From Pictodentalium vernedei (Eukaryota > Mollusca > Scaphopoda > Dentaliida > Dentaliidae), in contig CM062296.1 of the NCBI GenBank assembly GCA_031216915.1, forward strand, positions 669,060,753-669,124,752: a stretch of 64,000 bases of DNA, in the 5' to 3' direction. The notes under the pieces were generated by a model. That model did not search any database, had not been told where the DNA came from, and worked only from the letters and a program-made list of their open reading frames with translations. The translations under genes were made by a program, and so were the position numbers. Positions 32,101 to 42,879 of the stretch are shown here, in pieces (position 1 is the stretch's first letter; the number at the start of each line of letters is the position of its first letter).

Positions 32101-33420
32101 TGTCTTATAGAGATTTTGGTAAAAGTTCTTCAATTCACTTAATATTTCCTTTTGTTCCGTTAAATATGACCCATCTGATTGTTTAATCCTAAAGATTGTG
32201 TCATTTTGATAATTGCGTTTCTCAAGTCCCCAGAAATATTTAGTTGGTGTTTCCCCATCTTCCACCCACCAAGCTCTTGATCTTATTAATGTACCATTCA
32301 ACCTATTTTCTTTAATTTTTTTAAGTTGACCGTTAATTTCCTCTATCTTATTATTTACATTGTTATCATGAGATGGGTATAGAGTTTCCAATTTTTCCAA
32401 TTCATCTTCAAGTTTTTTTCCCCTTTAGCTTGGTTCTTTTTTATGTATGAAGCATGTGAGATAGTAAAACCACGTATCTCTAAAAGAAGAACTTCCAAAA
32501 ATAATTGGGGATTTATATTGATTTCATCATTTAGGGTTGAATATTGTGTTTTTACTTCTTTAATTTTTTCCTTAACTCCTTGGGCATAGATTCGATCCTT
32601 TAGTAATTCCTTATTGAATTTCCAGTACCCTCCTACCCCTTACGAAATTCGTAAATTTTATTTTAATATTGACTAAGCAGTGGCCGGATATTTCAGGGCA
32701 TTTTGTATGTACTTGTATTTCCTCAACGAATTGTATAAGATTATTTGAGATAATGAAAAAATCTAGACGGGAATACCTACGTCTGTTACTTGGCCACCAT
32801 GTAAAAGAAGTTTTATTTCCATACAGATAACGCCAGGGGTCACACAGCTCTTGTTCGTTCATGTAATTAATTACAGATCGTTTTGAGTTAATGTTATATT
32901 CTCTCGAGTAATGTCTTATGTCCAATTCATGCTTGAGGGTTAAGTTCCAATCACCACAGAGCAATAGCTGGTCGTTTCCGCAGATGGCTACTTGATCCCA
33001 TGTATGTTGATAGAAATTTGGGTTATCGGTGTTTGGGCCGTAGATACCGATAAGTGTTAATCTTTCTCCTTCCAGAGAGATATCTAGAATAATGCACTGG
33101 CCATCCCCAATATTGGTGAACCTGTGAACCTTATATTCAAAATTGTTAGCAAACAAAAAACATATGCCTTTTTCAGTTGACGTATATGAATTAAAAACAC
33201 AATGGCCTCCCCACTCGTTAGATATTATGTTTTCAATTTCGCAAGTAAAGTGGGTCTCTTGCAAACATAATATCTGACACTGTTTTGATCTCAAATAGGA
33301 GAAAACCTTCCTACGTTTTCGAGCATCCGCCAAGCCCCGGGCGTTGTATGTAACTATTTTAAGACTCATACAGCAATTTGAGTGGGTATTTATATTTGGG
33401 TGTTGATAAAGTGGATGCAT
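29110..33420 (-). pseudogene. L1/Tx1-like LINE ORF2, broken
   Basis: Minus-strand pieces in order. Endonuclease, 33369-32611: TYNARGL, LQETHF, GIYGPN, GDWNLT and LDFFI are present, but the usual SDH box reads SGH, losing its Asp. RT N-terminal part, 32400-31480: FWGLEKRN, PGIDGFTVEFFK, LLIDFEKAFDTIEW. Then a TAG stop at 31480, in frame with the next piece. RT core, 31446-30862: RGCKQGDPLSPYLF, QYADDTCLLL, KTKLTGIG. After it the frame shifts to 30844 (FNFIWGSSVDKIKKRRL). C-terminal domain 30591-30202 is split by an inserted MITE (29712-30206) and resumes at 29580-29119 with a CxxC...HxxxxC motif (CIFCKTEEETISHIFWSC). One TAG, at least one frameshift, an active-site change and an insertion make it dead. 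Confidence 0.9.
29712..30206. mobile_element. 495-bp MITE packed with promoter-type motifs
   Basis: The outer ends AGTAGTATGTCTCGGGC...CCGGAAGTGACGTCAT are mirrored at the other end (about 65-nt TIRs). It is flanked by TGTGAC on both sides (29706-29711, 30207-30212), a 6-bp duplication. Motifs seen: CCGGAAGTGACGTCA (29766-29780) and its mirror (30138-30152), AAGATGGCGGC (29966-29976), TGCGCATGCGCA (30030-30041), TGACGTCA (30067-30074), AAGATGGCCGC (30076-30086), GTCACGTGAC (30127-30136). No coding frame. It interrupts the LINE pseudogene, so it is younger than that LINE. Confidence 0.88.
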
Positions 33421-34005
33421 TACCAGTCACTGGAGCTGCCTTTGTTTGGACAATCGGCGATCTGAGCTCCTTGCGACATTTCCTCCAGCGTAAAAAAACA
33501 ACTGTGAAGTGGTATCTTTTGCAAACATACATAAAAAGTCTCAAGAAAAGGGACGAAAATATATACACTGTAGGGGTTTGGGGTTTTCTTTAAAAAAATG
33601 TGTAGGAACTTCGAGTATGTTAATACAGGGGTAGAATGTAGGTAGTCATTATTCCTTAAAAATTCTCTGCAAAATGTATTGCTTCAATGTGCAGAATTTT
33701 TTTTTTTTAAATTCCATTTAGATGGCGTATGGTGTTTATAGTGATCGATATTGATCCTTTTGCCGACTCAAATATTTGGGAAAAAAGATGGTAGAATTTT
33801 ACTTTCTCACCGTCCAACAAAGTCATGGCTGATAGTGAGCAGCCATGTCCCAATTAGTCGATAAACTTCAAGGATAATAAATCGAAAATAGCGCCAATTC
33901 AATGCTCAAATATAGTTACAATACAACAAATGTTCCTTGCATCGATTGAGTCAGTTTAAAAATAATAATATTTTTAAGCCCAACCATCAACCTGGGTCGT
34001 GGCTG
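33421..34005. other. non-coding interval upstream of the LINE
   Basis: The first ~150 bases may belong to the LINE's lost ORF1 or leader (minus-strand frame 33568-33359 runs into the endonuclease start), but no domain is visible. The rest is AT-rich with nothing recognised. Confidence 0.35.
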
Positions 34006-34011
34006 CCGAGG

Positions 34012-34172
34012 ACGCGTATCACTATGGAGATGACGTCACAACATGGCCACTCACGCGAGTTACCATGACAACACAACACGGCGCCACTAGGTCACGTGAC
34101 ATGACATCACTTCCGGGGTCATCCACCGGGGTCATCCAACTGAGGCCCGTCCGGGTACGTGACATACTACTC
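34012..34172 (+). mobile_element. partial copy of the promoter-motif MITE
   Basis: Matches the right third of the 495-bp element: TGACGTCA at about 34031, GTCACGTGAC at about 34091, CACTTCCGGGGTCATCCACC, and the end GACATACTACT at 34172. The left part is missing. It directly abuts a 5'-truncated piggyBac-like MITE. Confidence 0.8.
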
Positions 34173-34376
34173 AGCGCTATTCTCAAAAATCGCCATTTAA
34201 TTTTCATTATTTTTTTCAATTTTTGTCCCCAAAACATAGGTTATCACCCCTCGTTGGAACGAGCTCGTTCAGCTCGTTCCAACGAGGGGGCATAACCTAT
34301 GGTTTTAAGATAAAAAATTAGGTATTCAAGAATTTCTTTTTGCAAGTGTCGTCAGCTTTTCACGTTAGGTAAAGGG
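34173..34376. mobile_element. truncated piggyBac-like hairpin MITE
   Basis: Same family as 15738-15974. The right end is GGTAAAGGG plus TTAA (34377-34380), and the central hairpin is around 34230-34310 (CCCCTCGTTGGAACGAGCTC). The outer ~35 bp of the left end are missing, where the neighbouring MITE begins. Confidence 0.75.
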
Positions 34377-34380
34377 TTAA

Positions 34381-36030
34381 ACCATCAAGATATTAACACA
34401 ATTAGTGAAGCTACGCGGCATAACTACCTACCTACGGGTGTGGTGATTCTTCACTCCTAATGGTTACGTCATGAAAAAAGGATCAATGTAACTGTCGATT
34501 GTACATGGGTTCATGAACATAGGTGGGGGTGCGTGGTCAAGTGCCAAAAAAATGTGCGAAAACAGTTAATGCATTTTTTTCCTTTTTCACTGTTATGGCA
34601 TCTTTTATGTCCAAGACTGTAACAAAATGTCACCAATTGATCATAAAAGCCCATTAGAAGCATTATTAACAAAATTAACCCCCTTAATATAAAAATATTG
34701 GAGAATTTCATCCCAAACTGACTTATGGATGGGGGTGGGTGCCCAATATTGAGCGGAAAAAAATGCCCGCCAACTTTCTTCTAAAGCCAACAAAAATATC
34801 CATTCACAACATAATTTACTCATATCAAGTTTTTTTTTAAAATAGAACATTCATCAAAATAAAGCATAGTATACATAATATTGTCTAATGAGTCATCATA
34901 GCTAGGTGGGACTGAGTTTTCAAAATGAAAAAATTAAAATATTAATTTTTATTTCAACAAAAACAAAAAAGTCTGATTTAACAAAAATAAAAGTCTTTTT
35001 GATCGCTATCCTGGTATGCAGATGCGATAACAAAAATAAAACACAAGGTTTGCCCTTCTTAAGCCAGAACGAAACAAGTTCCCATTAACTCAACCAATAT
35101 TTGCAACATATACACGGTTACAGTATAAGCAGTAGTAAATTAATTATGGGCACAACAGGCACAGTGCTCACATATGCCTACATGTGCCATGATTTACAGA
35201 AACTAGACTGTTCGAATTGCATATCACTGCATATCAGAGATAAAATTAGGAAAAGCTTATTTAAATTTGGTTTAAAATCAAAGGTTTCTGGAAAAAAGAA
35301 TAATTGAGTTTCATTTGCAAGGTAAACACCCACCGAGAAACTAGATTTGTAAGAATATTAAGCTACACATTTAGTTTGTCTCAATTGTCTGATCTGGTTT
35401 GATTGGGGTTTTACATCGCTTTCAACAACTATGGCTATATGATGCCTATATCACAACGTTGTTAGCTCCCAAGATGAAGGTAGAATTATTCAAACAGATC
35501 CACTGGATGGCCCAAGGAATTCAGCAACCACTGGAGGAACAGACAAGTTCATCCACACAGACACCTCTGTATAAGGATAAAACAAATTCCTTAGAATTTT
35601 CTACATCAATATAGCATTAAAATGTCTGTATGAACAACCAGGCCATGCGTTAAGAACCTGGCTACCAAATGTGGACCTATTATACCCGGACCCGCACCGG
35701 GTTCAAGCCCTACAGTAATGTGTCCTTGTGAAGTGATGTGAATCTGGTAAGTCTTCAAAAATGCACCTGATAGAGTAAATGGAAACATGTTTGGACATAT
35801 AAAAATATGCATTGAATCATTGTGCATTACGCGTTTCGAGTTAGTGTTCGAGTGCCAAAGTTTTGTATATAAAATATATGAGAAGGAGGGGGTGGGTCCC
35901 CCAAAATGTGATGGAAAAAATATGCAGGAAAGGGCGGGTGAGTCAAAAAATCTGCAAAATAAAAATTTCCACCTGTGTCCACGCACCACCCCCCCCCCCC
36001 ATCCCCCCGATGTATGCTGAAAAATATAGA
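34381..36030. other. non-coding interval
   Basis: AT-rich with only short unsupported frames. A GGGTTCAAGCCC at 35698 resembles a pol III B box, but no tRNA fold was found around it. Confidence 0.4.
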
Positions 36031-36034
36031 GGAT

Positions 36035-36189
36035 ATTCACGAAAATTTGATGAATACCGAAAATATCTCGTGAGTGGCTACAAAGAAATATGAGGATCTT
36101 CACGAGCGACGCAGTCGCGAGTGAAGATCCTCATATTTCTTGTAGCCACTCACGAGATATTTTCGGTATTCATCAAATTTTCGTGAATT
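36035..36189. repeat. long hairpin, 76-nt arms
   Basis: The left arm 36035-36110 pairs with 36114-36189 with few mismatches around a 3-nt centre. The arm contains GAATACCGAAAATATCTCGT and ATATGAGGATCTTCAC. No coding potential; probably a fold-back MITE. Confidence 0.9.
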
Positions 36190-36988
36190 TTCTTTTTATT
36201 TAATGCTCTACGACTACAAACTCTCCAATTTGTGGCCTTTATTTGCCATTAAGGCGCAAAATTTATGTGCCGAACCGGCGCCCATACAAAAATTACAACA
36301 ACCAAACTCCAACCATTGGAATGTGTGAATATCCGCACAAAAAGTAGTCCCGTCTTATTTCTCCCCTAACTTTACGATTTACCAAGGCTGGCGAATTGAA
36401 ATAATCGCAATGTGTTTCGAAGAAATAGAACAATAACAAAAAACACCACTTTCTTATTTTCAATAACAAGACACGTCATTTTATTTTTTTTGAACTCAAT
36501 GCACTGAAGACGTGTGAAGTTGAACTGAAGAAATTTGAAAGTGATTTCGGCTTTTCGCTGGAAGGTGAATGAGAAAGTCAAACTTTGAAACCGCTGATTT
36601 AATGAATTGATTTAGTCACTGTCACTATCAATTATTCGAATTCGTTTGTATTTGGGACTCTGGAATTCATTACTGATGTGCTGACTCGTTTAAAGTACAT
36701 GTGATTCGTCATCCGAACCTACGATGAAATATCGATTTCTAAATATCATTTTGATATTTCGTTTTGCCGACCGACAGGGGAATATGACTTAATTTTTCAG
36801 CGTGAATTGATGCCTGAGCATTAAATAAAAAGTTCTATTCATATATTTACAATGATCAGAATGCTAGCATCCCTTTTCTTTTACTAACAAACAGCGAGCA
36901 CTGGAAGCAATTTTGGGTGGTGGGGAAAGTTACGTTTCACAATACCCTGTATGATAAATATTTGTCGTCACATTTTGTCTTGGGGCCA
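36190..36988. other. non-coding interval
   Basis: No gene, RNA or repeat recognised. Confidence 0.4.
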
Positions 36989-36989
36989 A

Positions 36990-37204
36990 TACTATAAAAC
37001 TTTTACAACTGTATTTTTTAGAATTGTAATTTTCTAGTTATGACTTTAAATGGGTTAAAATGAATCATTAGCATTTTCAAAGAACTGGCAATTTTCCATA
37101 TGACAAATTGCCATATCTGTTAAAATGCTAATGATTCATTTTAGTCAGTTATATTAATAGGTAGGAAGTACAATTCAAGAAAATACAATTGTAAAAGTAT
37201 TATA
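36990..37204. mobile_element. fold-back MITE
   Basis: About 215 bp. The ends CTATAAAACTTTTACAACTG and, inverted, TATAATACTTTTACAATTGT pair, and the inside has a second matched pair, TAAAATGAATCATTAGCATT (from 37056) against 37123-37143. Flanks contain TA. Non-coding. Confidence 0.65.
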
Positions 37205-37539
37205 ATGGATGAATTCCCAGTCGCAAGAAAAGTCCATATTGTGTTTTGTCAGTATACTTATCACTAATGAGGACAGGTGTTTTTAAAAGTAGTGGAAGCC
37301 AGTTAAAGAATTGATTGCAGAAAACCAACCTTAAATTGACAGCGATAGAAGCAGGATTCGCATGTTTGACTGCCTCAAAGATAATTGTAGAAGCCAGTGA
37401 TAGCGTTTATATGGTTGCATTAGCTGACAACAACAAGCAGTTGCAGCATATATATATATGGTACAATGGAATCCACTTAATTGGATAACTCTCAATTGAA
37501 TAACCTTGTTAATTGGATATGATTTCCAAACACAAAACC

Positions 37540-40500
37540 ATTTAATAATAATAATAACTCTTTGGCCAGCCGCTGATTTGTCGCGGTCCTCATAAGAGAA
37601 GGCCATCATTCCCCCTGCACCCCACCCCCTCTTCCCCTCCTCTCCTCCGAGCATTCAGATATAAACTGCTTAATAGTGTCCCTCACTTCCTCTTTTTCAA
37701 TTTCTTCAATAAGCATTCCTACCCTCTCCCTCGTGTCCCCCTTCAACCATCTATCCTTTGTTTCTTCACCCCACTTCTGCATTATTCTTCCAGTAAATTT
37801 TATTCTATGAGGTATATACTGTGGGCATTCCAAGAGAAAATGTTCCAGGGTCTCCACTACTCCAGAGTGGCACATTTGGCATCCCTTTTCCCCATCTCTC
37901 CCAATTTTTCCCCGAAGCTCCAGTGATCTTGATCTCAGTTTGAACAGCAGTGACCCTCCAAAGGTGCCATCTAGGTACTTCTCAAAAGCTGGCTTTTCTT
38001 TATATTGTAACCCCTGCAGTGATCTTTTCACGCTAACCCCTGCTCGCCAGTTTCGATTGCAATCTTCCATGACTCTCTCTTTGACAAACCTTTTGCCTTC
38101 TTTCATTCCTACTTCTATGTTTGTGACCTCTATAGAGTAATTGTCCATTAGTTCCCTCACATGTTTTGACCACCCCGTTTCTATATTAGAATTCCAAATG
38201 GTATCGAGCATCAATTTGCACCACCGGTTGTCAGGCAGGTTTCTCAAGTAGTTAAAGTAACACAGTTTTCCCAAATCTACCCTGTCCTTGATTTTCATCC
38301 ACCCAAGCTCCCCCCTTACTGCTTCCAAAGCTGCAGCATTACTCGACCCTGTTATCCATCTGCCGGCATCATTTTGAGTATTTTCCAACTTCTTAGTAAC
38401 GGTTTGGTTTAATGGAATCACGTCCGTGCCATACGTTATACTTGGTAAACCCACCCTCTCCCACAGTGTTTTCCCCACAAAGACCTTGTTGAAACTATTT
38501 TTCCCTAAAAGTTTTAGTTGGTTCAGAATTCTTTTCCCCTTCAGAATCAGTTTGGCTGAGTAATTTCTGTACACCCCTCTTCCCGTTATATTTATGCTTA
38601 CCCCTAGATACTCATACTCTCCCGTTTCTCCTACAGTGATTTGTTTGCTTTCCCCTTCGGGGATTGAGAACTCCCCCACTCTCCATCTCTTCGTCATATC
38701 TACCTTGCGTCCAACGGGTATTACCTTGCTCTTATTTTCATTTAGTTCGAGCCGCCAAGTGTTCCCATATCTACCAACAATTTCCAGCAGTTTTTCTAGC
38801 CCCTGTTCAGTTCTAGACATTAACACCATGTCGTCCGCAAAGAATAAGCCTGGTATCTTTATGTCTCCAACATTTACCCCCTCCGCACTCTGAATTAGTT
38901 CGTCCCCTAAATCTTTAACATACAATGCAAACAAAATCGGTGAAAAGATACACCCCTGCTTGAGGCCTATATCCATAGGGACTCGTTTTGTAGTGATACT
39001 CCCTAGACTGAGTTGGCTTTGCACATCTGTATACAGTGCTTTCATGATTCCCACAAAGTCACCCCCCAGTCCGATGCCCTCGAGCTTTCGCCACATACCT
39101 TCCCTCCACACTCGGTCGTACGCTTTTTTCACATCTAGAAATGCCAGAAACATCTTTTTCTTTTCAGCCTTTGTTGATTCTATCAGTTGGGTGAGTGTAA
39201 ATAGGTGATCAGTGACTCTTCGTCCTTTCCTGAAACCATTTTGAATTTCTCCTAAAAAAACTTTCTCTTCTATAACTTCCTCTAGTCTACCGTATATGAC
39301 CTTACAGAATACTTTTCCGATGTTACTACTAACTGATATCCCCCTATAGTTATCTAGAACTTCCTTATCCCCCTTTTTGTGTATGAACGACACCTTACTT
39401 TCCCTCCACTCTCTGGGGACCTCTTGCTTTCGCAGAGCCAGGTTGAAAAGGTTTGTCAGGACTTCAATAAGTGCCTCCCCTCCATTTTTGAGGAATTCGT
39501 TCGGAATTTCATCAGTCCCTCCCGCTTTACCATTTTTTAATTTCGAGACCACGTTCCGCACTTCTTCTGCCGTTATTTCGCTACATACACGATTGGATAG
39601 GTTCTCCTCCACCAGTGTATTTCTTTTTGGTGGGGACCCACTGCCCCATCGCCTATCGTTTATCTTTTCCCAGTGCTTGACTAACTCTGAAGCGATACGG
39701 CCTTTATCTTCTGTACTTTCCCCATCCACTTTGATACTCTGCACACTACTTTTCCCCCGTTTATTTACCCAGTTCCAAAATACGTTTGAGCTCGAACCCC
39801 CCGTTTTCTTTATTTTTCTGGCAAGACTGCAATTGCGCTCCTTCCTATTATTATCCTTTATCTCATTCACCTTTTTCCGTGCCAGTTCATATTCTCCTTT
39901 CATTAGTCTCGTGTCATTGTTATCCACCCCTTTAAGCTTCCTACTTCTTCTGTAAGCAGCGCATTTTACCTTCCTTTCTTTTATAGCCTTTTTCAGTCCC
40001 TCGTTAACCCTGTATCCAAGCTCTCTCGTTGGGACCCTCACCCTTCCTATACACTCCTTCCCTGCCTCTGTTAGGCTATTTACTATGCCATCTGAAATTC
40101 TCTGGACATTTGCATCCCTAGGTATACATTCAAGATTTGGTTTTAGTTTTTCCCGAAACTGCTTCCAGTCGGCTCCTTGTTTTAGTCCCCAAACTTCCTT
40201 GAAGGTATTTCTGTCTCTATTCGTCTTTTTGCCCATAATCTTAACTGTTATCAGGTTGTGATCACTACCCAAGTCATTTTTTCCCTCGTCATCTATTTCT
40301 ACATCTATAACCTCCCTCCATACGCTAATGTCAGTGAGTATATAATCAATTATTGTTTTCTTATCGTTCCTCTCCCAGGTCCATTTACCCTTACATTTCG
40401 CATCCCTGTTCAGGATCTTTAAACCAAGCTCTTTTGATAGGTCCAACATCTTCCTCCCATTCGTGTTAATTTTCCTATCACCTCCCTGTATGCCCTCCTC

Positions 40501-40577
40501 CTTATCCCCGATGTGCCCACTGAAGTCCCCCATTAGGACAATACTGAACCCTCTGCTCCCTGCTCTGCTTTACTATA
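37540..40577 (-). mobile_element. 5'-truncated APE-type LINE
   Basis: A LINE with one intact long frame and a short 3' region ending in an AATAATAATAA microsatellite at about 37543-37558. The 5' end stops inside the endonuclease at about 40575, exactly where a small MITE (40578-40707) begins; no LINE sequence resumes beyond it. Confidence 0.85.
37606..40575 (-). CDS. LINE ORF2: endonuclease (C-terminal part), reverse transcriptase, zinc motif
   Basis: An uninterrupted frame of 975 codons from a Met at 40533, with in-frame sequence extending ~14 codons further up. Residues ~1-100 are the C-terminal half of an AP-type endonuclease: IVLMGDFSGHIG at the start, IDYILTD, and GSDHNLI with the Asp-His pair. 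The reverse transcriptase (~330-640) has KVSFIHKKGDKE, NYRGISV, NGFRKGR, LAFLDVKKAYDRVW, GLKQGCIFSPILF and the catalytic FFADDMVLMS. The C-terminus has a CxxC...HxxxxC motif (CQMCHSGVVETLEHFLLEC) typical of I/Jockey-type and related LINEs. The clade is uncertain. The N-terminal catalytic part of the endonuclease is missing, so the copy cannot move by itself despite the open frame. Confidence 0.88.
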
Positions 40578-40707
40578 CACTCTAAAACCAATTGGGTTAA
40601 AAAATAACTGAAATCAACTGAGTTGAATGAGTATGAACCCAATTGGGTTCATATTTACTCAGCCCAGTTGATTTGGATTGATATTTAACCCAAATGATTT
40701 TAAAGTG
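40578..40707. mobile_element. 130-bp MITE with CACTCTAAAA ends
   Basis: The ends CACTCTAAAACCAATTGGGT and, inverted, CACTTTAAAATCATTTGGGT are each flanked by TA (40576-40577, 40708-40709). The inside holds CAACTGAGTTGA and AACCCAATTGGGTT palindromes. Non-coding. Confidence 0.8.
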
Positions 40708-41038
40708 TACCTTCAGTATAAATTCGACCTGTTATTTACATATAGTCTACAGAGAAAACTTCTGTTAACTGAATAAAAAGTCTATGAAATATTGAAGAAT
40801 TACTCTTAAAACCGAAGAATTCTCCATGTGTATAGAATACTTGGCCTCAGTACATTCAATATGACATGTAATCCATTATAAATTATTTACTAAAGGAAAT
40901 GCCCAGTTTATCACTAGAATACATCAATATTACCAAATTTCCGCTTAATGAATACTCCTGTTGATCAATTCAAATAACAGCTAGGGTTCCATTATACTGG
41001 GAAAAGATATTCGAAAGGGTAGAAAAGGAATGAAAAGA

Positions 41039-41390
41039 CAAATCCAATTTATTCATTTATTTATTGGAGTTCAACGACACTTTCGACAGCCAGGGTCCCC
41101 TCGTGTCGGACAGTTTTACGGGTGGAGGAAACCGGAGTACACGGAGAGAACCACCGAGCAACAGCGAGCAACTGCCAGACTCCCTAACGTACTTACGCCA
41201 CACAAGCAGGGTTGGCATCGACGTGCATTACGCCTGAGTACACAGCGCCACCGTGCTCCCACGTGGGCACTCGGGATTAAGTGCCAGGCCCAAGGACACA
41301 GCGCAGTTACCCCTATCGGGATCGAACCGTGGTCCACTCAGTCTGAAGTTCAATACCGTAACCACTGAGCCACCGCGATCCCGACAATTC
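41039..41390 (-). mobile_element. tRNA-derived SINE
   Basis: The head starts near 41383 (TCGGGATCGCGGTGGCTCAG) with the B-box-like GGTTCGATCCC. The body is shared with the other SINEs (TTGGGCCTGGCACTTAATCC on the minus strand). An AATAAATAAATGAATAA tail is at about 41049-41064. Flanks CAAATCCAATTTA and CAATTCCAATAAA look like a decayed target duplication. Confidence 0.83.
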
Positions 41391-41945
41391 CAATAAAAAA
41401 GTAATATTCGGCATGCTGTGCAACATTAGTGGTTCTAGTTGCAGTAGAAGCCAGTTACGTCCAGTCCAACAAAAAAATAATGGTAGAAGTTGTGATAGAG
41501 ATTTAGAGTAGCGCCGGTTATGGGCTAGATGAAAAAGTAGTGCCATCAGGCAGTGGTGACGATAATGACGAGGATCGTAGCTACATGCATTAATAATGGC
41601 AGTGGAAGCTTCACAGTTTTTGTGATAGAAGTATTTGGTCCAGGCAAGAACCAAAGTTGAAAGCTTAAAGGGAATAAATCTCTACCAGGGTAAACAGCCT
41701 CGTCATTCAGAAACACTAAATTTAGAAACAAACTGGCACCGGGGTGACAGATTAGGTATTAAAATCGGACATAAGAAGCCAAAAGCCTGAGAAGTGGTAA
41801 GATGAGGCAGATTTTATTTCAAACTGAAATCTCTTTTAATCTACCGGAACAACTTCTGGAACAATCTAACATACCCAAATTTTCCATATTACAACACCAT
41901 GCTCACATATAGGGTGCTTTAGATGGGAATTTGGTGAGTGAATAT
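41391..41945. other. non-coding interval
   Basis: No supported gene; minus-strand frames at 41313-41731 show no domain. Confidence 0.4.
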
Positions 41946-41949
41946 TATT

Positions 41950-42187
41950 GACCTTTTACTCAACGTAACGACCCAAACCGGCCACCGCTATTCTCAAAAA
42001 TCGTCAGTTAATTTTCAATATTTTTCATTTTTTGTCTAAAAAAAAATAGGTTATGACCCCCTCGATGTCAAGCTCGTTCCAATGAGGGGTCATAACCTAT
42101 GTTTTGAGACAAAAAATGAAAAAATTGGTTATTCAAGAATTTTGTTTGCAACTGTCGTCTGCTTTTCATGTTAGGTAAAGGATTAAC
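41950..42187. mobile_element. piggyBac-like hairpin MITE, diverged
   Basis: Third relative of 15738-15974. The left end is decayed (GACCTTTTACTCAACGTAAC), the central hairpin is at about 42040-42115 (GGTTATGACCCC ... GGGGTCATAACC), and the right end is GGTAAAGGATTAA. Confidence 0.7.
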
Positions 42188-42299
42188 GGACATGTCATAG
42201 GCTAATTAGGACCAAGGGCGATGTAAACTGTCCCGTCTATATTGTTAGAATGGTCTCTTTGGGTTGTAGAGTTCTCAAGAGCATATTTTTACCGATGTC

Positions 42300-42470
42300 C
42301 TGCTTGAGGAGGGAAACATGCACAATAAATAACACGCGCTGTGCATGCGCAGTGACAATTTTTGAAACATGGCAATTACATCAGAACGTGGACGCTCCAG
42401 ATACCATGACAACCACGTAACCTGAGCATGCCATGCAGTGCGACGCTATGACAGGGCCTCACTTTTCTCT
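42300..42470 (+). mobile_element. eroded fragment of the promoter-motif MITE
   Basis: AACACGCGCTGTGCATGCGCA at 42330, followed by spaced remnants of GATGACGTCA, ACCATGACAAC and CACGTAAC, in the same order as in the element at 29712. No TIR survives. Confidence 0.6.
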
Positions 42471-42477
42471 TCCCTAG

Positions 42478-42875
42478 GGGGCGAGGTGGCGTTGCGGTAA
42501 CCGGTTCTCGTCAGATCACAGTAAGCAACGTCGAACCCGGTTAGTCCTCGGATGGGTGAACGTCTGAGCGATCGATTCGGACTCCCTCGTTGGGCCCTTG
42601 GGCAAGGCACTTAACCCCGGTTGTCCACATGGGGGCACGATGACGCCGTGTACTAAGGCGTACTGCACGTCGATAGTACGCATGTCTTCAACCAATCTAA
42701 CCCTGCCTGTGCTGCAGTGCGGAGTTGCGATGTTTGGGGAGCTGGCAGCTGCTCGTCGTTGCTCGGTGGTTCTCTCCAGATACTCCAGCTTCCTCCACCC
42801 GTAAAACTGTCATGGTGATGATTAGCCATTGTGCATAAGTATGTGACCTTAAAACACCAATAAATAAATAATACT
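42478..42875 (+). mobile_element. 5S rRNA-derived SINE
   Basis: The head (about 42505-42568) follows 5S rRNA from the middle to near its 3' end: TTCTCGTCAGATCAC, then AGTAAGCAACGTCG (box A region), then GGTTAGTCCTCGGATGGGTG (box C region). The body and tail (TTGGGCAAGGCACTTAACCC, CATGGGGGCACGATGACGCC, TATGTGACCTTAAAACACCA, AATAAATAAATAA) are those of the tRNA-headed SINEs in this window. Transcription would be by pol III from the internal 5S-type promoter. CTCTTC occurs on both flanks (about 42468 and 42874), possibly the target duplication. Confidence 0.85.
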
Positions 42876-42879
42876 CTTC

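Noticed and set aside
35690-35715. tRNA-like B box (GGGTTCAAGCCC)
   Set aside because: No A box at the right distance and no stems can be formed.
42505-42568. Genuine 5S rRNA gene
   Set aside because: Only the middle-to-3' portion is 5S-like, with many changes, and it continues directly into the SINE body.
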